A stretch of DNA of 45,855 nucleotides from Bacteriovoracaceae bacterium (GTDB taxonomy: Bacteria; Bdellovibrionota; Bacteriovoracia; Bacteriovoracales; Bacteriovoracaceae): positions 1 to 45,855 of the forward strand of contig JABGXW010000071.1 in NCBI GenBank assembly GCA_018675575.1, given 5' to 3'. How positions within the stretch are numbered: the stretch's first letter is position 1; each line of letters begins with the position of its first letter. Positions 39,699 through 45,855 of this stretch are shown here, piece by piece. The position numbers and the translations under genes are program-made. A model generated the notes under the pieces. The model was not told where the DNA came from. It saw nothing but the letters and a program-made list of their open reading frames with translations, and searched no databases.

Positions 39699-39824
39699 TT
39701 ATCTTACTAAAGTTTTCGTCGTTTGATTTCTATATTTATATTTTGAATAGGATTTGCCTGCATAATATACGCACAAACTTAAAACCATCCAACCCACAAA
39801 ACCTAACCATAATTTTCTCGTCAT
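39699..39824 (-). CDS. Possible 41-residue membrane peptide
   Basis: I read this small frame by hand on the minus strand from the ATG at 39824 to a TAA at 39701-39699. It would encode a basic start (MTRK), a hydrophobic segment (LWLGFVGWMVLSLCVYYAG) and a basic tail with Tyr/Lys. AGG 11 bases before the ATG is a weak ribosome site. It resembles small single-pass peptides of bacteria, but a chance frame of this size in AT-rich DNA is quite possible. Confidence 0.25.
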   Translation of the reverse strand: MTRKLWLGFVGWMVLSLCVYYAGKSYSKYKYRNQTTKTLVR

Positions 39825-39915
39825 ATTTTTTAGCCTAGCTTAATAGTCTTTAGATGATTTATGTCATAGAATTGTAAGAAATAATAATATTAACTTTTAT
39901 TAAAAGGATTTAAAT

Positions 39916-40599
39916 ATGGATATTTCTTTATTTAGTGGCCAAGGACTTGAATTTATTTATCGCTTCATTCACTTCTTATCAGGTGTTTGTTGGATCGGTG
40001 TTCTTTGGTATTTCAATTTTATTCAAGGTTCTTACTTCGCTGAAGCAGATGGCGGAGCTAAATCTGACGCAGTAAAAAAACTGGTACCACGTGCATTATG
40101 GTGGTTCAGATGGGGAGCTATGGGGACATTCCTTTCGGGTTGTTTGCTTCTTATGGCGAAAAGCATGAGTGCTGGCATGGGTATCTTTAATACATCTTGG
40201 GGTTTAACAATTCTTGTTGGTGCTTTAATGGGTACTTTCATGTGGTTTAACGTTTGGTTTATTATTTGGCCTGCTCAAAAAGTAGTTATTGCAGCAGCTA
40301 ACGGAGAGGACCAACCTACTGCAGCAGCTTGTGCTGCAAAAGCTGGTTTAGCCTCAAGAACAAATACATTATTTTCAATTCCACTTCTTTTCTTCATGGG
40401 GGCCGCTAGCCATCTTCCAGTATCGATTGGAGCTAGAGGAACAATGACAGCAATGCTTGTTGCTTTCGCTGTTATTATTTTAGTTGAACTTAATGGATTA
40501 TTTGGAAAGTTAGGACCCATTAAAAAAGTAAGTGGAGTTATTCACATGGGTCTACTTTTAACAGCATTACTATTTGCAATTGTTGAAGGATTTTCTTAA
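39916..40599 (+). CDS. Urate oxidase N-terminal-like (PuuD type) membrane protein
   Basis: The 227-residue protein has about six or seven membrane segments. FIYRFIHFLSGVCWIGVLWYFNF, GSYFAEADG and KLVPRALWWFRWGA match the membrane domain of PuuD-type urate hydroxylases (Urate_ox_N, formerly DUF989). Conserved His residues (FIHFLSG, ASHLPVS, VIHMGL) are candidate heme or metal ligands. In PuuD this domain is fused to a C-terminal cytochrome c; here a separate cytochrome gene starts at once. Many environmental members of this family are not proven to act on urate. AAAGGA lies 8 bases before the ATG. Confidence 0.8.
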   Translation: MDISLFSGQGLEFIYRFIHFLSGVCWIGVLWYFNFIQGSYFAEADGGAKSDAVKKLVPRALWWFRWGAMGTFLSGCLLLMAKSMSAGMGIFNTSWGLTILVGALMGTFMWFNVWFIIWPAQKVVIAAANGEDQPTAAACAAKAGLASRTNTLFSIPLLFFMGAASHLPVSIGARGTMTAMLVAFAVIILVELNGLFGKLGPIKKVSGVIHMGLLLTALLFAIVEGFS

Positions 40600-40968
40600 T
40601 TGAAGAATTATTTTAAAAATATTAGCGAAGTGGGCGTAACGCCCACCTCGTTTTTTTTATTTCTCCTGATCTTAGTTTCCTGTAATCAACAACAAAATCC
40701 AAATATTTCTCAAGAGCAACAAAAACTGATTGATCATGGACGAGTTGTTTACTTTGCCAATTGTATTGCTTGCCATAACCAAGAGCCTAAATTTGATGGT
40801 TCTATTGGTCCCAGTTTACACGGTTCATCTTTCGAACTTATTCGCTTAAGAATGCTCTATGGTAAATATCCTGATGGCCATAAACCCAAGAGAACCACAA
40901 CAGATATGCCTGAATTTGAAGATCTTAAAGATGATATTCCAGCGTTGCATGCATTTTTAAATCAATAA
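40600..40968 (+). CDS. Lipoprotein c-type cytochrome, partner of the PuuD-like protein
   Basis: The signal peptide (SFFLFLLILVSC) ends in a lipobox Cys. One heme-binding site, NCIACH, lies near residue 58, and the axial Met is probably in TTDMPEF. The length of 122 residues suits a small class I cytochrome. Start is taken as TTG at 40600, immediately after the PuuD-like stop, with AAGGA 9 bases upstream; a GTG at 40630 would still give a short signal peptide. It should pass electrons from the membrane subunit to the respiratory chain in the periplasm. A terminator-like hairpin lies inside its signal-peptide codons. Confidence 0.82.
   Translation: MKNYFKNISEVGVTPTSFFLFLLILVSCNQQQNPNISQEQQKLIDHGRVVYFANCIACHNQEPKFDGSIGPSLHGSSFELIRLRMLYGKYPDGHKPKRTTTDMPEFEDLKDDIPALHAFLNQ
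40630..40658 (+). terminator. Intrinsic terminator inside the cytochrome signal-peptide codons
   Basis: GTGGGCG (40630-40636), loop TAA, CGCCCAC (40640-40646) is a perfect 7-bp GC-rich stem, followed after four bases by eight T (40651-40658). It lies 31 bases past the PuuD-like stop and inside the predicted cytochrome reading frame. It can limit cytochrome mRNA relative to the membrane subunit, or act as an attenuator. Confidence 0.75.
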
Positions 40969-40978
40969 GTCTCTATCT

Positions 40979-40999
40979 AATAAATCTTATTTATTTTTA
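40979..40999 (+). terminator. AT-only hairpin after the cytochrome gene
   Basis: AATAAAT (40979-40985), loop CTT, ATTTATT (40989-40995), then TTTAT. The stem is perfect but contains no GC, so termination may be weak. The gap 40969-41245 holds nothing else that I recognise. Confidence 0.35.
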
Positions 41000-41245
41000 T
41001 CCATAATAAAACTTTCTCCATTTCATTTTGTAACTACAGGAAAATATTGTAACACAAGCCCCTTACCCTCGGTACATCTCGACTCTCATCAACAAGCAAT
41101 TGATCGAATTATTTCACCGTCCACTTTCTAAACTTAACATAGTTATGATAAGAATTAACCGCCAAAAAATATTATAAGTTATTGAAATAAAATAATTGTT
41201 TCAGTAGTTTTTAGTTAAGAAGTAAACCTTCCTTCTTAAAATTAA

Positions 41246-41869
41246 TTATTCAGTAAAAATAAAAATACTTCCTGCAGATACGCCAGGATCATCATCTTGA
41301 TGGGCACCAATGACAAGGTCGTTATTACCATCTCTATTCATATCTAAAATAGTTATAGCTGCACCAAAGTAATCGCTAGAAACAGAAGCTGCTTCAGGGT
41401 GAGAAATAGTAGTAGAACTCGCAGAAACTCCTGTTACACTTCCTGCATATTGATGGACGATTCCAACATCATATGTAGGTACATCAGCTCCCATACATCC
41501 AATAAAAAGATCATCATACGAACTATTACTATATTTTCCTTTAGCCAGAGCACTCCCACAAAGGTAATTAAGTGTCGCGGAAGGATAAATATATGAATCA
41601 GCTGTATTGTCTAATAGAGTGCCAGGTGTTCCTGGGTTATCATATACGACAACTCGGCCAGCTGCAGAACCTTGGGTATCATCACCAATGGCACCGACAA
41701 GTAGTTCCTCGTCACCGTCACCATCATAGTCAACAGTAAGGACACTATATCCAAAAGAATCACTTGAGGCGAGCGTTGTTTGAAAAAGTGTATAGTTACT
41801 AAAAACGACTTTTCCAGTAGTATTATCACTCTCAAATAAATATTCCAAAAAATCCAAACTGTCCGTATT
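41246..41869 (-). pseudogene. Remnant of an FG-GAP (integrin-like) repeat surface protein
   Basis: The frame encodes three integrin-alpha-like repeats: DSFGYSVLTVDYDGDGDEELLVGAI-type, then LCGSALAKGKYSNSSYDDLFIG, then DYFGAAITILDMNRDGNNDLVIGA. The calcium loops DYDGDGDEE and DMNRDGNND are intact. There is no ATG, signal peptide or ribosome site; the frame opens after a TGA at 41870-41872 and the only start-like codon is a TTG at 41857. The first residues (YLFESDNTTGKV) look like the middle of a repeat. So the 5' part of a longer exported protein has been lost, probably by a deletion near 41840-41870. Confidence 0.65.
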
Positions 41870-42444
41870 TCACATTTAAGGAAGATAATAAAAAAGCGTC
41901 AGAAATAAAAGTGACAATTATTAAAAAAGAAAAAAATAAAATTAAATCCAAAATGAATGTAAAAAAGAAATCATTTTATCAGGAAGGATTTATTTTCTAT
42001 ACTGAAAAGGGCGAGCGCTTTAAAGACTATCCTCACAACAAATCACCTGTTGGAAAAAGTCAGTTGAGTCAAATCTATAAATATAAAAAAAAGAGTAATC
42101 CTAAAAAGAGAAAGAAAGTAGTTATAGGCTCAAACAAACAGAATGTATTCACTATTCAAGTCGGATCTTATAATCTAAAAAAAGAGGCAATATTGCACTT
42201 AGAGAAACTAAGAGATTTGGATCTTTCACCGTGGATAATGGTTAAAACTTTAAACCTTGATGAAGTTTGGTACCGTGTTCGAGTTGGAGAGTTTAATAGT
42301 TATAAACAAGCTTTAGGCTTTATGCAAAGTGAAGAAATAAAGAATATATATGATGATGCTTTTATATTAAAAATATTATTACCAGTTAGCAGTTCTTCAT
42401 ATCATCGAGTTGAATCACGTAAGAGGGGATCTTTACAGGAATAG
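41821..42444 (+). pseudogene. 5'-truncated SPOR-domain protein gene
   Basis: The last 80 residues form a SPOR domain (FTIQVGSYNLKKEAILHLEKL, then VWYRVRVGEFNSYKQALGFM), which binds denuded septal peptidoglycan. The frame is open upstream of the nominal GTG at 41911 to a TAG at 41818-41820. The upstream residues (CPYFTFKEDNKKASEIK) read like coding sequence. There is no membrane segment, no ATG and no ribosome site, although SPOR proteins normally have an N-terminal anchor or signal. The gene starts where the FG-GAP remnant also ends, so both seem to be cut by one rearrangement. If the GTG is used, a soluble product of 177 residues remains possible. Confidence 0.6.
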
Positions 42445-42565
42445 CAAAGAAGAGATACGAAAATTAAAATCACGTAGGTGATATTATTATTGAGCACTTG
42501 GTTATAGCGAGTATTATGAATTGCCACATCTTATTGTAGAACGATTATGATGTTACTATTAAAAT

Positions 42566-43184
42566 ATGAAACTAATATCTATTTTTCTTTCACTATTTAT
42601 TCAACAAAATCTCTACTCATTTGAAATTAATTCCGGAATTAATAAAATTCAATTAATTGAACTCTATACTTCTGAGTCATGTTCAAGTTGTCCTCCAGCA
42701 GAAAAAGGGATTAATAAATTCGAGTCTTCAGATAAATTGTGGAAAAAGTACGTTCCTGTAGAGTTTCATGTCGATTATTGGAACCATTTACATTGGGTAG
42801 ATAAATATTCAAAAAAACTCTATAGCAAAAGACAAAAAAATATAATTCCAGACAAAATAAGGGAAACTTTACTCCTCAAATATTGCTCAATGGTATTAAT
42901 TACAAAGGTTGGAGGGTTTTTATTATAACCTAGATAAAGTCACAGAAGTCGGAAACTTAACTACTTTTCATCCGATAAGAACCCATGAGATTGTTCTTTT
43001 TGCTGATAAAGCTGTCGATGCAACCTCAGGGGCAACAAAACTACATAAGCTAGAAAAACATTATCCAAAAATTAATGGGTTAAAAGGCGGAATGTTAACT
43101 TATATGAGACTTATTTTAAACTCTTGGGAGGAAATAAGGCCGCATTGGAATATAACAAGAAAAAGAGTAGGGAATAAAGTTTAA
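42566..43184 (+). pseudogene. DUF1223 thioredoxin-like protein gene with two frameshifts
   Basis: The N-terminal frame has a signal peptide and the DUF1223 signature LIELYTSESCSSCPPAEKGI, then VPVEFHVDYWNHLHWVDKYS. After the A7 run at 42834-42840 the homologous reading passes to another frame (NFTPQILLNGINYKGWR, where DUF1223 has YTPQ-VVNG). After GGG near 42913-42917 it passes to a third frame (GFYYNLDKVTEVGN to the stop at 43184). Adding one A and one G would restore a single frame. Both lesions are in short homopolymers, so true decay and sequencing error are both possible. Confidence 0.75.
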
Positions 43185-43365
43185 GACTCTATGAAAAGTA
43201 ACCTTAGGACATCTTGTGAAATCTTAGATACGTAATACCACCTCCGCCGCTACGACCCATTAAGTCAAAGATAGAGTGTTATTTATACTTGATGACCTAT
43301 ATAGTTACTCTAGAACAAAGCTTAAAATCAAGCTATTTTCAGCAAACTATATTAATACTAAAATC

Positions 43366-43384
43366 ACCTATTATAAGGATAGGT
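43366..43384. repeat. ACCTAT/ATAGGT inverted repeat upstream of the peroxiredoxin-like gene
   Basis: ACCTAT (43366-43371) and ATAGGT (43379-43384) flank a 7-base centre. The half-site equals that of the array before the aromatic operon. The gap 43185-43417 also has an AGCTT/AAGCT repeat and a GC-rich CACCTCCGCCGC stretch near 43240. Confidence 0.35.
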
Positions 43385-43417
43385 TGTGAGATTTCATAAC
43401 CTCTGCTTGAAAGAGAC

Positions 43418-44041
43418 TTGGCTTCTGATATAATAGTTGAGTTGAACAATAATAAGAGGTCTCCAATAGAATCCCATAATCATCAATCGGTAGATCTATC
43501 AAGCGCATTAAAGACTAATGTGATCGATTTGCTGGGGAGAGAGCTGCCCCTCGAAGAGTATTTAGGTGAAGGTCCCTGTCTCATTTCAATAATTCGTCAT
43601 TTTGGTTGTATTTCTTGTGCTGAGTATGTTGAGAAATTTGTTCCTGTCATTTCTCAGCTTAGAGAACTTGGAGTCAATCTTATTTTTATAGGCAATGGAA
43701 AGTATCCAGTTATCGAAGAGTTTATTAAGAAGCGAGGACTGGAAGGCAAAGAAGTTTCTGTCTTAACTGAACCGACTCTTAAACTTCATGCACTACTGGG
43801 ATTAAAAAGAAGTGTCGCTTCAGTAATTAGCCTTTCGTCAATTAAAAATTCAATTCGTGCCTTTAAAGAAGGCTTTAGAAATAATGCTATCCAAGGCAGT
43901 AATTTTCAACAAGCGGGAATCATCTTTCTAGGAAACGATCGTGAAATAAGGTGTTATTACCGTAGCGAAAATATGGGTGATAACCCTTTCGGTGATGAAA
44001 TTTATAGCATGATTCAAAATACATTAGAGGATAAAGTTTGA
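43418..44041 (+). CDS. Peroxiredoxin-like (AhpC/TSA-2) thioredoxin-fold protein
   Basis: The fold starts at VIDLLGRELPLEEYLGEGPCLISIIRHF-type strands and the active-site CxxC is in GCISCAEYVEKF. ELGVNLIFIGNG and the later QQAGIIFLGNDREIRCYYRSE fit the AhpC-TSA_2 (PRXL2-like) family of putative redox enzymes. The cytoplasm is likely, as there is no signal peptide. The start is uncertain: there is no ATG near the N-terminus, and TTG 43418 (with GAAAGAGA upstream) or TTG 43442 would be used. A better ribosome site (AAGGAT) leads instead to GTG 43386 in another frame, which ends after 15 codons. The stop overlaps the cyclase start by 4 bases. Confidence 0.72.
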   Translation: MASDIIVELNNNKRSPIESHNHQSVDLSSALKTNVIDLLGRELPLEEYLGEGPCLISIIRHFGCISCAEYVEKFVPVISQLRELGVNLIFIGNGKYPVIEEFIKKRGLEGKEVSVLTEPTLKLHALLGLKRSVASVISLSSIKNSIRAFKEGFRNNAIQGSNFQQAGIIFLGNDREIRCYYRSENMGDNPFGDEIYSMIQNTLEDKV

Positions 44042-45828
44042 GTACCCTTGAACGTTTAAAATTCTTCGCAGAAAATTATCCCAACCCGTTTGATAATTCA
44101 AGTAATATTACCTATCGTGGAGCCTACGAGTTTCTAATAGACTGTCCGCTCGCACTTATTTTTAAAACCATATCTAATACTTCCCTGGTTAATAAAAAAC
44201 TTAAAGTACCCGCGCGTGAAGAGATTGAGCTAGATGGCCGTCTATTTATCAAAACAAAATTTCTAGGCCTTATTCCGACTTATTGGGAAGAACACCCTTG
44301 GCGCTGGGTTTATGGGAGGCACATTATCGCCAATCGTGAGCATCATATTGGCGCTATGAAAAATGAGCATGCGATCTTTCATTTCGAAAAAGGTGAGGGA
44401 GAAAACCAACACCGTGTAACTTTTTATTACGAAGTGGCGGTTAAAAGCCGAGTCTTAAAATTCTTACTTGAGAATACCTTTAATGGTTTTGGAAAGAAGA
44501 TAGAGAATGTGGTTAGAGAATTGGTTGAAATTCAAGGTAAACACCAAACTTTAATAAAAGGTATTTCTGAACACGCCCATCGTGCTTCTAAGAAATTGAT
44601 CAAGGCGGGAATTTCAAAACCCATGGCCGAGTTGATGGGGGAACTTATTTATCAAGCAGATGATGATGAAGTCTATCGCATTCAATTACCGAAACTAGTA
44701 GAAGCTTGGGGTTATGACTTAGATATTTTAATTGATAATTTCTTAATTGCTTCTAATGCTGGTTTCTTTGAAATATGCTGGGATGTTCTATGCCCCCATT
44801 GCAAGGGTACCCGTTCAAGAAATCAAGATTTAGAAGACCTCTTAAAGATTAATCATTGCGTTCCCTGCGCTCTGACTTTTGAGCTTAACGATATCGATAT
44901 TATCGATGTCACTTTTAAAATTAGTCCTAGCTTACGAGAAGTAAAAAATATTTCCTATTGTGCTGGAGAGCCATTTAAAAAACAGCATATCCTTTTTCAA
45001 GACAATTTCGGTTCTGGAGAAAAAAGAAAGTTGGAATTTGAACTGCCTGAAAAACTCTATCGGCTTCGTATTCTGGGTCAAAAAGAAAATCTAATCTTCT
45101 CGACGTCGGATGGACAGGGAAAGGAATTCAATTGGGATGGGACAAATTCTATCACTTATGATCAGGTAGGTAGGAAAATTAATTTCTCTCTCACAAATGG
45201 TCATGGCAAAGAAATTACCTACATCTTTGAAAGCCTAAGCTTGCCAATGTTTTACCTAAGTCCCTTAAAGATTTTTAATAACCAAAAATTTAGAAGGCTC
45301 TACAAGAATCAAAAGATCTCAGATGGGGTGCAGCTCAAACTACCCGATCAGATTATACTTTTCACTGACGTAGTTGATTCCACCAAATTTTATACCCGAG
45401 TGGGCGACAAGAAGGCTTATGGCCAAATTAATAAACATTTTAAAATAATTCAAAAACATATTTTCTCAAAGAAGGGAATCATCATAAAAACCATCGGTGA
45501 TTGTGTGATGGCGACTTTGAGAAGTGTCGAAGATGTTATAGAAGCTGCGCGAGAAATTTCACAGGAAATTGAAAAATGCCAGGACATTGAATTCACACTG
45601 CGCTACTCAGTCCATAAAGGCGACGTGATCGCGGTTAATTTTAATACAGGAATTGATTATTTTGGAAATAACGTCAATATCTCAGCCAAACTGCAGGCCA
45701 TCGCCAATTCTAATGAACTCTCTCTAAGTCAGGAGCTTTACGATGAATTGCAAATCAAAAATTGTCCAATCTCTTTTGAGAAGCGCACCTATCTTGTAGA
45801 TCGAGATGGCTTTGTGATGGAGATTTGA
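44038..45828 (+). CDS. DUF5939 protein with class III adenylate/guanylate cyclase domain
   Basis: The C-terminal cyclase domain (about 435-596) has both metal-binding Asp residues, Asp444 (LFTDVVDST) and Asp488 (KTIGD), the purine-selecting Lys484 and Asn547 in NNVNISAK. Position 551, where the transition-state Arg of NxxAAR normally stands, is Lys. The N-terminal half matches DUF5939: a START-like region (about 25-170), then a winged-helix-like part and a zinc-like motif, CPHCKGTRS with CVPC about 30 residues on. The enzyme would make cAMP or a related signal in the cytoplasm. Start is TTG 44038 in a TTGA overlap, so it is coupled to the peroxiredoxin-like gene, hinting at redox-linked signalling. 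Confidence 0.88.
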   Translation: MSTLERLKFFAENYPNPFDNSSNITYRGAYEFLIDCPLALIFKTISNTSLVNKKLKVPAREEIELDGRLFIKTKFLGLIPTYWEEHPWRWVYGRHIIANREHHIGAMKNEHAIFHFEKGEGENQHRVTFYYEVAVKSRVLKFLLENTFNGFGKKIENVVRELVEIQGKHQTLIKGISEHAHRASKKLIKAGISKPMAELMGELIYQADDDEVYRIQLPKLVEAWGYDLDILIDNFLIASNAGFFEICWDVLCPHCKGTRSRNQDLEDLLKINHCVPCALTFELNDIDIIDVTFKISPSLREVKNISYCAGEPFKKQHILFQDNFGSGEKRKLEFELPEKLYRLRILGQKENLIFSTSDGQGKEFNWDGTNSITYDQVGRKINFSLTNGHGKEITYIFESLSLPMFYLSPLKIFNNQKFRRLYKNQKISDGVQLKLPDQIILFTDVVDSTKFYTRVGDKKAYGQINKHFKIIQKHIFSKKGIIIKTIGDCVMATLRSVEDVIEAAREISQEIEKCQDIEFTLRYSVHKGDVIAVNFNTGIDYFGNNVNISAKLQAIANSNELSLSQELYDELQIKNCPISFEKRTYLVDRDGFVMEI

Positions 45829-45855
45829 ATTGAAGCTTTTTTTCAAGCTTAGGTA

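Noticed and set aside
41041..41100. Possible tRNA in the GC-richer stretch before the FG-GAP remnant
   Set aside because: No T-loop GTTC motif or cloverleaf pairing could be drawn.
45833..45850. AAGCTT repeat with intervening T-run after the cyclase gene
   Set aside because: The T-run is in the loop rather than after the stem, and the window ends at once, so a terminator cannot be judged.
1..45855. CRISPR arrays, insertion sequences or prophage genes
   Set aside because: No regularly spaced repeats, transposase motifs or phage structural genes were seen on either strand.

Overview
The window is a low-GC bacterial chromosome segment, probably from a predatory or marine member of the Bdellovibrionota, in the Bacteriovorax/Halobacteriovorax group. 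Three things point there: a TIGR02147-family regulator (a family expanded in Bdellovibrio-like bacteria), many unrecognised signal-peptide proteins, and a PomA/PomB-like flagellar stator pair. The assignment is inferred from gene content; no marker gene was compared.

Layout. 1-5.2 kb: leftward genes for an acidic membrane protein cut by the window edge, a membrane-anchored J-domain protein, an operon (TIGR02147 regulator, small exported protein, DUF4920 protein) and an ArsM-type arsenite methyltransferase, with a small exported-protein gene broken by an in-frame TGA. 5.5-12.7 kb: a poly-Gly lipoprotein, then a translationally coupled pair of a 1.07-kDa-residue-scale exported protein (about 1,070 residues) and a subtilisin-like protease. 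12.9-17.8 kb: core genes, with ribosomal proteins S6 and S18 fused in one reading frame, a DUF2232 membrane protein, L9, DnaB helicase and a PabB-type chorismate enzyme.

17.9-26.7 kb is an accessory block of mostly exported proteins: a second regulator plus exported-protein pair, two divergent DUF4360 paralogues, a 72-residue ACP-like protein, a FecR-domain protein, a small exported protein behind a strong sigma-54 promoter match, an 841-residue exported protein and a methyltransferase. 26.9-33.5 kb: motA/motB behind a sigma-28-like promoter, an RluA-type pseudouridine synthase, a WYL-like regulator, a YciB-like protein, and an ExbB/ExbD-like pair whose ExbD partner carries an unusual extracytoplasmic domain.

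33.5-37.4 kb is a compact leftward phenylalanine/tyrosine operon: DAHP synthase-chorismate mutase, aminotransferase, prephenate dehydrogenase, prephenate dehydratase. Its promoter region holds five copies of an AATAGGT-type half-site. 37.7-41 kb: an orphan mtnB-like gene, an M14-type metallopeptidase, and a urate-oxidase-like membrane protein (PuuD type) followed by a separate lipoprotein cytochrome c, with an intrinsic terminator-like hairpin inside the cytochrome signal peptide. 41.2-43.2 kb is decaying DNA: FG-GAP and SPOR gene fragments back to back, and a DUF1223 gene with two frameshifts. The window ends with a peroxiredoxin-like gene coupled to a DUF5939 adenylate/guanylate cyclase that has Lys at the usual transition-state Arg position.

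No tRNA, rRNA, CRISPR array, insertion sequence or phage gene was recognised.
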